Made by a program: the position numbers and the translations under genes
NCBI GenBank assembly: GCA_025350965.1
Contig: JANXWV010000128.1
Span: 1-58,858, forward strand
Length of the DNA stretch: 58,858 nt
Reading direction: 5' to 3'
Origin: Rhizobacter sp.
GTDB lineage: Bacteria > Pseudomonadota > Gammaproteobacteria > Burkholderiales > Burkholderiaceae_C
Notes under the pieces: generated by a model
Told to the model about the DNA's origin: nothing
The model's database searches: none
What the model saw: the letters and a program-made list of their open reading frames with translations, nothing else
Shown: positions 17,838 to 26,483 of the stretch, piece by piece
Position numbering within the stretch: the first letter of the stretch is position 1
Layout of the letters: each line of letters begins with the position of its first letter

Positions 17838-19085
17838 TCAGCCCTTCACCAACGCCAGCCCGCGCACACCCTCGCTGCCAGGGAATACCTCGGCATCCAG
17901 CGTGCGGCTGGCGACCTGGAGGTGGTCCGAGAGCACACCCTTCAACACCGCGCGCAGGTCGGTGGTGGTGCGCAGGTCGCGGCCTTCGAAGCGCTGGCTG
18001 CGGGCCAGGCCCGGCCAGTCGGCGATGACGCGGCCGCCCCTGACCGCGCCGCCGAGAACGAAGGCCGCGCCGCCGGTGCCGTGGTCGGTGCCCAGCGTGC
18101 CGTTGACGGCCACTTCGCGGCCGAACTCGGTGGCCACCACGACGACCGTGCGGCCCCAGGTGCCGCCTGGCAGCAGCCCCTCGCGCAGCGCGGCGAGCCC
18201 CGTGTCGAGCTGGCGAAGGTTGTTTGCAAGCGGGCCGTTCGGGTTGCCCTGGTTGGCGTGCGTGTCCCAGCCGCCCAGTTCCAGCACGGCCACTTGCGGG
18301 CCGTTCGGTTGCACCAGGAACTCGGCCGCGCGCTGCGCGAGCACGATGAAGTTGCCGTAGCGCGCGCTGCCGTTGCCCTGGCCGCCGTTCATGCCGCCAG
18401 CCAGGTCGGCCGCCATCGGGGTGGCGAAGCGCAAGGCCTTGGCGCGGTCCAGCGCGGTGGCCAGTTCCTTGTCGGCGGCATACAGGCGTTCGAGGCGGGC
18501 CACCAGGTCGGCCGTCGGGTCGGGCAGGGCCGAGGGCGACCACGTGTCGACCACGCCCGGCCCACGCAGCACGAGCGGCACCGTCGTGTTGAGCGCCAGG
18601 CTCTTGCCGTTGCTGCGCACGAGTGCGCGGCCCAGCCAACCGGTGCTCAGCTCGAACGGGTGCACACCGCCGCTCTCGAGCACCTGCTGCGCATCGAAGT
18701 GCGAACGCTCGCGGTAGGGCAGCCCGACCGCATGCACCACCGCGAGTTCGCCGCGCCCGTACATCGCATGCAGTTGTGCGAGTTGCGGGTGCAGCGCGAA
18801 GGTGTTGTCGAGCACCAGCGCCGGGGTGGCGAACTGCGCCAGCGCGCCGCGCGCGGCCGCGAACGCCGGGTCGCCGACGGCCGGCACGGCGGACAGGCCG
18901 TCGAGCCCGCCGCGAAGCAGCACGAAGACGAAGCGTTGTGCTGTGCCGGATGACGCCGGCGCGTTGCCGGCCGCAAGGCACAGCGTAGCGAAGGGCGCGG
19001 CCGCAGACGCGCCCACGGCGGTTGCGAGCGTGGCGCCGAGGAAGCGGCGCCGCCCGGGTGGGGTGCGGGTGAAAGCGTTGTTCAT
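17838..19085 (-). CDS. DUF1501 protein with Tat signal peptide
   Basis: 415 residues from ATG 19085, preceded by GGAG. The N-terminus RRRFLGATLATAVGASAAAP is a twin-arginine signal, so the folded protein is exported. The body matches DUF1501 (sulfatase/alkaline-phosphatase-like superfamily): FVFVLLRGGLDGLSAV (about 50-65), a central HFDAQQVLESG (about 126-136), GGWDTHANQG (about 265-274) and ATEFGREV plus DHGTGG near 310-330. The last two place metal-ligand-like Asp and His residues. DUF1501 genes almost always follow a DUF1800 gene, as here (18 bp upstream). Biochemical function is unknown. Confidence 0.9.
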   Translation of the reverse strand: MNNAFTRTPPGRRRFLGATLATAVGASAAAPFATLCLAAGNAPASSGTAQRFVFVLLRGGLDGLSAVPAVGDPAFAAARGALAQFATPALVLDNTFALHPQLAQLHAMYGRGELAVVHAVGLPYRERSHFDAQQVLESGGVHPFELSTGWLGRALVRSNGKSLALNTTVPLVLRGPGVVDTWSPSALPDPTADLVARLERLYAADKELATALDRAKALRFATPMAADLAGGMNGGQGNGSARYGNFIVLAQRAAEFLVQPNGPQVAVLELGGWDTHANQGNPNGPLANNLRQLDTGLAALREGLLPGGTWGRTVVVVATEFGREVAVNGTLGTDHGTGGAAFVLGGAVRGGRVIADWPGLARSQRFEGRDLRTTTDLRAVLKGVLSDHLQVASRTLDAEVFPGSEGVRGLALVKG

Positions 19086-19102
19086 GATCGTTCTCCGGGC
19101 CA

Positions 19103-20584
19103 TCAGCGGCGTTGGAATTCCGGCGCCATCAGCAGCAAGGCCAAGGCCTGCGGGCCATCGGCCGCGCGCTCGACCTGCGTCTGCGTGGCGGGGCTCAGCA
19201 GCGGCCCCAGGCTTTGCGCCGCGAGCGCGCGCGCGTCGGTGCTCGGGCCCACGCGCGCAGCAGTGCGCGTGGCCCATTCGACGCGCTTCCAGACCGCGTC
19301 GGGGCCAAGCCAGTCGGCCGCCAGGTCGCTCCAGCCGGCTGGCGACGGCGCGGCCTGGAGGCGCTGGCCGAGCGCCGTGATGCCGAGCGCACTGGCAGCA
19401 TCCGCTCGCTCGTAGAACTGCGGCCCGGGCTTGAGCACGCGCAGCGCCGACAGCACGAACTCTTCCGGCGTTTTCAGCTTCGCCGGTTGTGGGCTCCACG
19501 CCTGCGGGCTGCGCACCAGGTCGCGGTAAACCGGGGCCAACTCGCCGTGGTTGCGCAGGTAGGTTGCGGCAAGGCGGTCCACCAGTGCCGGCGGGGGCGC
19601 ATCGGCAACGAAATGGCGTGCGAGCTTGGTGGCGATGAACCGGGCCGTGGCGGGGTGCAGCGCCAGGTCGTGCAGCACCATGCGCAGCGCGTCGGCCCCC
19701 GGCGGGTAGGACTTGCCCAGAACGACCTTGAAGCCAGGCTCGTGCCAGTTGGCGTTGAAGTGTTGCGGCGCATCGCTCGCACCAACGACATTGCCCGCGC
19801 CACCCGCGCCACCCGCTTCACGCAGATCGGCGCCTTGCAGGTCAACGCGCCAGCCGGTCAGCACGGCCGCGAACGCGGTCACGTCGGCCTGCGTGTAGGT
19901 GCCAGAACGTGCGGCCTCGGCGCCCAGCGTGTGCAGCTCCAGCACTTCGCGCGCGAGGTTCTCGTTCAGGCCGGTGATGCGCGGGGCGCGCATCTCGCCG
20001 GCTTGCCCGTCGGCCTGGCGCGCGGCGCGCCGTGCACTGCGTGACACGAGCGCCGAGTTCGGCCCGGCGGAGAGCGAGTTGTCGAGGTAGCGCAGCATCG
20101 CGGGGTGCGTGGTCGAAGCGAGCAGCAGCGCCTCGAATGGGCCGGCAATGTTCGGCCGGATGGCGTCGCGCTCGAACGCGCCGACCAGCCCGCGGGTGGC
20201 GCCCTTGGTGAGCGACACCGTGAAGTGATTCGCCCAGAACAGTTGCAGCCGCTCGGCGAACGGGCGCTTCGTGGCCAGGGCCGTGAGCACGTGCGAGCGC
20301 GCGTCGGCAAGCATGGTCGGCCGGTAGTGGCTGGACAGCACCTGGTCGGCCGTCTGCCCTGGTGGCGGGTTCTTCGCGCGCTGGCGCATCTCGCGCTCGG
20401 CCGCGACCAGCGCCAGCGCTTGCGGCGTGCTGAGCAGGCCTTCGCCGACGGCGTTGTCGGCTGGGCCGATCTGGCCCAGCAACCACGCCGTGGCGTCGGG
20501 TTGCACCACGTCGAGCGAGGCCTCGCCGAGGCCGAAGCGGTGCGCGGCGATGGCCGCGTTCAGCGCCGGGGTTGTACTGACCAT
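19103..20584 (-). CDS. DUF1800 family protein
   Basis: 493 residues from ATG 20584. Family features are AAHRFGLGEAS (about 12-22), RLQLFWANHFTVS (about 112-124), AMLRYLDNSLSAGPN (about 158-172), the NLAREVLELHTLG segment (about 204-216), TGWRVD (about 234-239) and FNANWHEPGFKVVLGKSYP (about 265-283). No clear signal peptide is visible. It is paired with DUF1501, the usual two-gene arrangement in proteobacteria and planctomycetes; a secreted or cell-surface role is often proposed but not shown. Confidence 0.9.
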   Translation of the reverse strand: MVSTTPALNAAIAAHRFGLGEASLDVVQPDATAWLLGQIGPADNAVGEGLLSTPQALALVAAEREMRQRAKNPPPGQTADQVLSSHYRPTMLADARSHVLTALATKRPFAERLQLFWANHFTVSLTKGATRGLVGAFERDAIRPNIAGPFEALLLASTTHPAMLRYLDNSLSAGPNSALVSRSARRAARQADGQAGEMRAPRITGLNENLAREVLELHTLGAEAARSGTYTQADVTAFAAVLTGWRVDLQGADLREAGGAGGAGNVVGASDAPQHFNANWHEPGFKVVLGKSYPPGADALRMVLHDLALHPATARFIATKLARHFVADAPPPALVDRLAATYLRNHGELAPVYRDLVRSPQAWSPQPAKLKTPEEFVLSALRVLKPGPQFYERADAASALGITALGQRLQAAPSPAGWSDLAADWLGPDAVWKRVEWATRTAARVGPSTDARALAAQSLGPLLSPATQTQVERAADGPQALALLLMAPEFQRR

Positions 20585-20677
20585 GTTTGTCTCCTGCTGC
20601 GCGCCGAGCTTGACGCCGAATCGTCAAGCGCGGGTGTGCCGCAGGTCAAGAAACATTGCGCGGCCGCGCTGCGGCCT

Positions 20678-20737
20678 TCACCCCAACCCTCTGCCCAAAG
20701 GGGCGAGGGAGCAACACGAAGCGCTTCGCGCAGTGTT
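20678..20737 (-). repeat. REP-like palindrome and hairpin downstream of tolC
   Basis: CACCCCAACCCTCTGCCC (from 20680) and GGGGCGAGGG (to 20709) form an imperfect stem around AAA, a type of interspersed palindrome common in Burkholderiales. Next to it AACAC-GAAGCGCTTC-GCGCA-GTGTT (20713-20737) forms a second hairpin ending at the tolC stop. The pair probably terminates or stabilises the tolC transcript. Confidence 0.5.
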
Positions 20738-22152
20738 CAGCGCACCAGCAAGCGGTTCACCGTGGCCACGTCGTCGGCTGTCAGGCGGCCGGAGGCCTGG
20801 CGCAGGCGCAGGCCGGCCATCAGCACGTCGTAGCGCGCCTTCGCGAGCTGGGCCTGGGTGGTGTAGAGCTGGGCCTGCGCGTTCAGCACGTCGAGGTTCA
20901 CGCGCACGCCGACCTTGTAGCCGAGCTGGGTGGCTTCGAGCGCGAGCTTGCTGGACGACTCGGCGGCTTCGAGCGCGCCGACCTGGGCGGTGCCCGAGCC
21001 CACGCTGTAGAAAAACTGGCGCGTGGCCTGCGCCACGCCGCGCCGCGCCGCTTCGAGGTCGACTTGCGACTTGTCTTCGAGCACCAGCGTTTCCTTGATG
21101 CGGTTCTGGATCGAGTAGCCGGCGAAAAGTGGCAGGTTCAGGGTGATGCCGATGTTCGCGCTCGTGGTCGGCGTGCGGCTCGCGTACGACACGCTGTTCG
21201 CGAAGCCCGTGGGCACCAGGTCGCCGGTCGTGTTGTTGCGGCCCTTGCCCACGCTGGCGTTCATTCCCACCGTGGGAAGGTTACCGGCCTTCGCCTTGGT
21301 CGTTTCCAGGCGTGCCACTTCGAGTGCGACGCGCGCCTTGCGGATCGACGGGTGCTCGGCATCCGCACGCGCGACCCAGTCGTCCACGGTCGGTGGTGCC
21401 ACTGGCGGCACCGTGAACGGCAGCGCCACCGGCTTGGGCTCGACGCTCGCGCGGCCGACCAACTGGTCGAGTGCGATGCGCTTGGTGATGAGGTCGTTGT
21501 TGGCCTGGATTTCGGTCGCGCGCGCGAGGTCGTAGCGCGCCTGCGCTTCACGCGTGTCGGTGATGCTGGCGGTGCCGACTTCGAAGTTGCGCTTGGCCGA
21601 GGCCAGTTGCTCGGAGATGGCGGTCAGGTTGCCGCGCGCGGTGGCCAGGGTGTCTTGCGCAGTGAGCACGTCGAAGTAGGCCTGCGACAGGCGCAGGATC
21701 AGGTCTTGCTCGGCTGCTTCGACGTCGGCGCGGGATGCGTCGAGCGACTTCTCGGCCTGCGCGATGGTGGCGTCATTGCTGCGGTTGAAGAGTGACTGCG
21801 AGCCCGTGACGTTGGCGTTCACGGTGCTGGTGTTCGCGCTTTGAGTCGACGCATCGGGAGTGCGGCTGACGTTGTAGTTGCCTCCGACCGCCAGGCCCAC
21901 GTTCGGCCGGCGCAGCGCGTAGGTCTGGTCGATGCGGTACTGGGTGGCTTGCAGCGCGGCGCGGGCTGACAGCAGCGCCGCGTCGTAGCCGCGGGCGGTG
22001 TCGTAAAGGTCTTGCAGGCTTTGCGCCTGCGCGCCGAGGCCCGCCCCGAGGCACAGGGCCAGGCCCAGTGCCGCGTTCAGCGCCACGTTCAGCGCGCGCG
22101 GTCGAAAGGGGAATGCCCGGGCCGACGGGGAAGGGAGGGTGGTCAAGGGCAT
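20737..22152 (-). CDS. tolC: TolC-family outer membrane channel protein
   Basis: 471 residues. The signal peptide ends near residue 44 (GLGAQAQS). The mature protein begins LQDLYDTARGYDAALLSARA, typical of TolC, followed by two internally repeated OEP halves with long coiled-coil helices (for example LSQAYFDVLTAQDTLATARG and YKVGVRVNLDVLNAQAQLYT). It forms the trimeric outer-membrane exit duct for type I secretion and RND/MFS efflux. It follows the methyltransferase and rhodanese genes, and an RND pump lies just beyond them, so it could serve that pump, which lacks its own channel gene. Confidence 0.94.
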   Translation of the reverse strand: MPLTTLPSPSARAFPFRPRALNVALNAALGLALCLGAGLGAQAQSLQDLYDTARGYDAALLSARAALQATQYRIDQTYALRRPNVGLAVGGNYNVSRTPDASTQSANTSTVNANVTGSQSLFNRSNDATIAQAEKSLDASRADVEAAEQDLILRLSQAYFDVLTAQDTLATARGNLTAISEQLASAKRNFEVGTASITDTREAQARYDLARATEIQANNDLITKRIALDQLVGRASVEPKPVALPFTVPPVAPPTVDDWVARADAEHPSIRKARVALEVARLETTKAKAGNLPTVGMNASVGKGRNNTTGDLVPTGFANSVSYASRTPTTSANIGITLNLPLFAGYSIQNRIKETLVLEDKSQVDLEAARRGVAQATRQFFYSVGSGTAQVGALEAAESSSKLALEATQLGYKVGVRVNLDVLNAQAQLYTTQAQLAKARYDVLMAGLRLRQASGRLTADDVATVNRLLVR

Positions 22153-22230
22153 GGGGCAGGCTCTCCAGCGTCAAAAATGGGGTGCGGCAGGGGCAAAAGC
22201 CGGGTCAGCGGGAAGGTTCAGTGGAAGGTG

Positions 22231-22569
22231 TCAATAGCGCGGCAGGTTCGGGTCGACCTGCTCCGACCAGGCGTCGGTGCCGCCGGCGAGGTTATAGGCC
22301 GCGTCGAAGCCGTGGTGCGACAGGAATGCGACGACCTGCGCGCTGCGCATGCCGTGATGGCAGATGCACACGACAGGCTGCGCGGGGTTGAGCTCGGCCA
22401 GCCGGGCGGGCACCTCGTTCATCGGCATGTGCAGCGTCTGTGTGCCGGCCAGGTGGATGGCGCCGAGGGCGAACTCCCAGGCCTCGCGCACGTCGAGCAG
22501 CAGCAGCGGCGCGGCGGCACCGGCCGCTTCGTGCATGGCGATCAGTTCCGGGCCGGTCAGTTCCCTCAT
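22231..22569 (-). CDS. Rhodanese-like sulfurtransferase
   Basis: 112 residues from ATG 22569 (MRELTGPELIAMHEAAG). This is a single rhodanese domain: LLLDVREAWEFALGAI (about 22-37), HMPMNEVPARL (about 46-56), and the active-site loop CHHGMRSAQ with the catalytic Cys near residue 69. It then shows AAYNLAGGTDAW (about 88-99). Free cytosolic rhodaneses of this type move sulfane sulfur; the acceptor here is unknown. It lies 16 bp after the methyltransferase gene and 78 bp before tolC, a grouping typical of betaproteobacteria. Confidence 0.92.
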   Translation of the reverse strand: MRELTGPELIAMHEAAGAAAPLLLLDVREAWEFALGAIHLAGTQTLHMPMNEVPARLAELNPAQPVVCICHHGMRSAQVVAFLSHHGFDAAYNLAGGTDAWSEQVDPNLPRY

Positions 22570-22585
22570 CGCGTCGAGCCCGGGT

Positions 22586-23248
22586 TCAGAAATGGAACCG
22601 CGTCGGCTCGTCGAAGCCTTGCAGGCGTTGCGCCACGGTGTCAAACAGCACCGTGCGCGCCAGGCCCTCGTCGGCCGTGCGCGTGATGAGCACGGCGCGC
22701 ATCACCGGCTCATGGCCGACGATGGCCGCGAGCCGGCCGCCGACCTTGAGCTGTGCGAGCAGCGTGGCCGGCACCTCGGCGACCGAGCCGGAGAGCAGGA
22801 TCACGTCGAACGGGCCATCGTCGGGCAGCGTCTGCGAGGCGTCGGCCACGACCACGCGCGCGTTCATCACGCCGGCGCGGCGCAGGTTCACCGTGGCTTG
22901 CCTGGCGAGTTCGGGGTCGATCTCGAGCGTGGTCACGCTTTGCGCCTTGTGCGCGAGCAGCGCGGCCATGTAGCCCGAGCCCGCGCCCACCTCGAGCACA
23001 CGCTCGTGCTTGTGCACCGCCAGTTCCTGCAGCAGCCGGGCCTCCACGCGCGGCGCGAGCATGCACTGCGTGCCGTGCGTGGAAGGCAGCGGCACTTCGG
23101 TGTCGACGAAAGCGAGCGCACGGTAGGCGAGCGGCACGAAGTCTTCGCGCTTGACGATGGCCAGCAGCTCCAGCACGCCGGGGTTGAGCACGTCCCACGG
23201 GCGGATCTGCTGCTCGATCATGTTGAAGCGGGCTTGTTCGATGTTCAT
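22586..23248 (-). CDS. pcm: Protein-L-isoaspartate O-methyltransferase family protein
   Basis: 220 residues from ATG 23248. It begins MNIEQARFNMIEQQIRPWDV, the form usual for the betaproteobacterial PCMT relative next to tolC. The SAM-binding motif EVGAGSGYMAALLA lies near 85-98, with a post-motif acidic residue in TTLEID (about 104-109). The PCMT-type LPSTHGTQCMLAPRVEARLL (about 53-72) takes the place of the substrate loop. It is likely to repair isoaspartyl residues, but the C-terminus is shorter and more divergent than canonical Pcm, so substrate identity is not certain. Confidence 0.85.
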   Translation of the reverse strand: MNIEQARFNMIEQQIRPWDVLNPGVLELLAIVKREDFVPLAYRALAFVDTEVPLPSTHGTQCMLAPRVEARLLQELAVHKHERVLEVGAGSGYMAALLAHKAQSVTTLEIDPELARQATVNLRRAGVMNARVVVADASQTLPDDGPFDVILLSGSVAEVPATLLAQLKVGGRLAAIVGHEPVMRAVLITRTADEGLARTVLFDTVAQRLQGFDEPTRFHF

Positions 23249-23295
23249 GGTGGCGATCCGCAGGTGGCGTTCGGCAAGGTTGGGCGCGGTGGATT

Positions 23296-26200
23296 CTATG
23301 GGGGGGAGGCCTCTGCCACGGGCGTGTGCAGCGGCACGGCGGCGGCAGGCTGGCGGCGCCTGAAACCCCGCTTCGCCCAGGCCGACAGGTCGTCGAGGTA
23401 GCAGTAGATGACCGGCACCACCACCAGCGTCAGCAGCGACGAGGTGATCACGCCGCCGATGACCGCCTGGCCCATCGGCGCACGCTGCTCCGAGCCTTCG
23501 GAGAGCGCGAACGCGAGCGGCACCATGCCGAAGATCATGGCCAGCGTGGTCATCAGGATCGGCCGCAGCCGCACCTGCGCGGCGTGCAGCAGCGCGGCTT
23601 CACGCTCGCGCGGCGGCTCGCCGTGGTCGCCGTTGCGGGATCGAATGGCAAAGTCCACCAGCAGGATCGCGTTCTTCGTCACCAGCCCCATCAGCATCAC
23701 CACGCCGATGATGCTGAACATGTTCAGCGTCGAGCGGAACATCAGCAGCGCAAGCACCACGCCGATCAGCGTGAGCGGCAGTGCGCTCATCAGCGCCAGC
23801 GGCTGCAGGAAGCTGCGGAACTGGCTCGCGAGAATCATGTAGATGAACACCACCGCCAGCGCCAGCGCACCCACGGCGTACTGGAAAGACTCGGTCATGT
23901 TCTTGGTCGAGCCGCCGAAGCTGTAGCGGTAGCCGGGCGGCCAATTGATGCTGTCGAGCGCGGTGCGGATGTCGGTGGACACGTCGCCCGAGCTGCGCCC
24001 GAGCGCGTTGGCGTCGAAGTTGATCTCGCGGTTCAGGTCGCGCCGGTTGATCTGGTTCGGGCCGGTCGACTCGCTCACATCGGCCACTTGCCCCAGGCGC
24101 ACCGAGCGCGGCGAACCGTCGGCCGCCGCCGCCAGGTTGATCGGCAGCCGCTGCAGGTCACCGACCGACACGCGCGACTCGGTGGCCAGGCGCACGGTCA
24201 CGTCGTAGTTCTCGCCGCCGGGCGCGCGCCAGTTGCCGACCGTGGTGCCGGCCACCAGCGTGCGCAGGCTCGTGGCCAGCATGTTCACGTTCAGGCCGAC
24301 GTCGGAAGCCGCGTCACGTTTCACATTGATGGCGACGGTCGGCTTGTCGGGCTTGAGCGTGCTGTCGAGGTCGGCCATGCCGGGGATGGCTGCGAGCTTG
24401 GGCACGATCAGGCGCGACAGGCGTTCGAGTTCCGCGAGGTCGGGCCCCTGCACCGAGAACTGCAGGCTCTTGCCCCCGCCCAGGTCGGTGGTGCCGATGT
24501 TGGTGATGGTGATGCCGGGGATGCGCGCGAGCCGTGCCCGCAGCGGCACGGCCATGTCGGTGACGCTGCGGGTGCGGTCCTTGCGGTCCACCAGGCGCAC
24601 GTACACCGCGCCGTAGATTTTGCCGGCGGCCTGCCCGCTGTTGATGGTGGTGACGGTGAAGCGCACTTCGGGGAACTCGCGCAGCGCCGCGTCGATCTGC
24701 TTGGCGCGCGCTTCGGTCACCTCGAGCGCCGACCCCACCGGGGTGTAGAAGTTCAGCTGCGTCTCCGAGAAGTCGGCCTTGGGCACGAACTCGGCGCCGA
24801 GCAGCGGGATGATGAAGAAGCTGCCGGCGAAGGTGGCGAACGCGATCGCGAGTGTCGCGAGCTTGTGCTTGAGCGACCAGCCGAGGATGCGCTGGTACGC
24901 GGCCGAGAGCCACTCGGTGAAGCGGTCGAAGGCGCCGGTCACGCGGCCGATGGTCTTGTCGTACAGCGTGACCGGCGGGCCTTTGTGCACACCGTGCGCC
25001 TGCGGGTCGTTCCAGATGCTCGACAGCATGGGGTCGAGCGTGAAGCTCACGAACATCGAGATCAGCACGGCGGCCACGATGGTCAGGCCGAACTCGTGGA
25101 AGAACTTGCCGACGATGCCGCCCATGAAGCCGATGGGCAGGAACACCGCCACGATGGACAGCGTGGTTGCCAGCACCGCGAGGCCGATTTCGTTGGTGCC
25201 GTCGAGCGCCGCCTGGTGCGCGCTTTTGCCCATCTGCACGTGGCGCACGATGTTCTCGCGCACCACGATCGCGTCGTCGATCAGCAGGCCCACGCACAGG
25301 CTCAGCGCCATCATCGTGATGCTGTTGATCGTGAAGCCGAAGATGTACATGAACAGGAAGGTGCCGATCAGCGCGATGGGCAAGGTCAGGCCGGTGATGA
25401 CGGTCGAGCGCCACGAGTTCAGGAACAGGAAAACGATCAGGATCGTGAGCGCCGCGCCTTCGATCAGCGTGCGCTTCACGTTCGCGACCGACACCCGAAT
25501 GGCGCGCGAGTTGTCGCGGTTCACCTCGAGCGTCACGCCCGGCGGCGTGAGTGCCTTGGCGTCAGTCAGCGCCTTGTACAGGCCGTCGACCACGGCGATG
25601 GTGTTCTCGCCCTGCGACTTCTGAACGCTGAGCAGCACGGTGCGCTGGCCGTTGTAGAGCGCCAGGCTGTCGATCTCCTGTGGGCCGTCGGCCACGTCGG
25701 CCACTTGCCAGAGCTTCACCGCATTGCCGCCACGCCTTGCCACGACGATGTCGCGGAAGTCTTCGGGGCGTTTGAGGCGCGCGTTGATCTGCACCACGCG
25801 CTCCTGTTCGATGGAGCGGATCGCGCCCATCGGCAGTTCCTGGTTCTCGCTCTTCACCGCAGCCACGATCTGGTCGACGCTGATGCCCAGCGCGTCGAGC
25901 GCGGCCGGTTTGACGTACAGGTTGATCTGCCGCGCCACGCCGCCCACCACGCTGACCGAGCCCACGCCACGCACGTTTTCGAGCTTCTTCTGCAGCACCT
26001 GCTGCGCCCACGTGGTCAGCTCCTGCGCGCTCTTCTTGCCGTCGGGTGAGAGCACGGCCACGTTGAAGATCGGCACGCTCTGCGGGTCGAAGCGCGAGAT
26101 GCGCGGGTCTTTCACTTCGTCGCGAAGCAGCGGGCGGATCAGGCCGACCTTTTCACGCACGTCGTCGGCGGCCTTGCGGCCATCGACATCGAGGTTGAAC

Positions 26201-26481
26201 TCGACGATCACGACGGACGTGCCCTCGTAAGAGCGCGAATACAAAGTGCTGATGCCGGCCACGGTGTTGACCGCTTCCTCGACCTTCTTGGTGACTTCGC
26301 TCTCGACGATCTCGGGCGATGCGCCGGGGTAGTCCATGGCGACCACCACGGTCGGAAAGTCGATGTTCGGGAACTGGTCGACCGACAGGCGTTGGTAACT
26401 GAACACGCCGAGCACGACGAAGGCGAGCATGACCATCACGGCCATCACCGGGTTGCCGATGGAGATGCGGGTGAACCACAT
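23296..26481 (-). CDS. RND efflux pump inner-membrane permease (HAE-1/AcrB-like)
   Basis: 1061 residues. It has the classic RND layout: TM1 at the N-terminus (NPVMAVMVMLAFVVLGVFSY), a periplasmic loop, six TM segments, a second periplasmic loop and five more TMs. The proton-relay aspartates appear in LLIDDAIVVREN (about 402-413). It resembles the MdtB/MdtC and HAE-1 groups rather than the heavy-metal CusA group. It would pump hydrophobic or amphiphilic compounds out with the adaptor encoded 2 bp upstream and a TolC-type channel. The three-gene unit is headed by a TetR repressor. No outer-membrane gene is in the operon. Confidence 0.94.
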   Translation of the reverse strand: MWFTRISIGNPVMAVMVMLAFVVLGVFSYQRLSVDQFPNIDFPTVVVAMDYPGASPEIVESEVTKKVEEAVNTVAGISTLYSRSYEGTSVVIVEFNLDVDGRKAADDVREKVGLIRPLLRDEVKDPRISRFDPQSVPIFNVAVLSPDGKKSAQELTTWAQQVLQKKLENVRGVGSVSVVGGVARQINLYVKPAALDALGISVDQIVAAVKSENQELPMGAIRSIEQERVVQINARLKRPEDFRDIVVARRGGNAVKLWQVADVADGPQEIDSLALYNGQRTVLLSVQKSQGENTIAVVDGLYKALTDAKALTPPGVTLEVNRDNSRAIRVSVANVKRTLIEGAALTILIVFLFLNSWRSTVITGLTLPIALIGTFLFMYIFGFTINSITMMALSLCVGLLIDDAIVVRENIVRHVQMGKSAHQAALDGTNEIGLAVLATTLSIVAVFLPIGFMGGIVGKFFHEFGLTIVAAVLISMFVSFTLDPMLSSIWNDPQAHGVHKGPPVTLYDKTIGRVTGAFDRFTEWLSAAYQRILGWSLKHKLATLAIAFATFAGSFFIIPLLGAEFVPKADFSETQLNFYTPVGSALEVTEARAKQIDAALREFPEVRFTVTTINSGQAAGKIYGAVYVRLVDRKDRTRSVTDMAVPLRARLARIPGITITNIGTTDLGGGKSLQFSVQGPDLAELERLSRLIVPKLAAIPGMADLDSTLKPDKPTVAINVKRDAASDVGLNVNMLATSLRTLVAGTTVGNWRAPGGENYDVTVRLATESRVSVGDLQRLPINLAAAADGSPRSVRLGQVADVSESTGPNQINRRDLNREINFDANALGRSSGDVSTDIRTALDSINWPPGYRYSFGGSTKNMTESFQYAVGALALAVVFIYMILASQFRSFLQPLALMSALPLTLIGVVLALLMFRSTLNMFSIIGVVMLMGLVTKNAILLVDFAIRSRNGDHGEPPREREAALLHAAQVRLRPILMTTLAMIFGMVPLAFALSEGSEQRAPMGQAVIGGVITSSLLTLVVVPVIYCYLDDLSAWAKRGFRRRQPAAAVPLHTPVAEASPP

Positions 26482-26483
26482 GG

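Noticed and set aside
23326-26049. A 907-codon plus-strand open frame opposite the RND permease
   Set aside because: It is the antisense shadow of a high-GC gene; its product is rich in Arg, His and Gln with no domain character, while the minus strand encodes a full RND protein.
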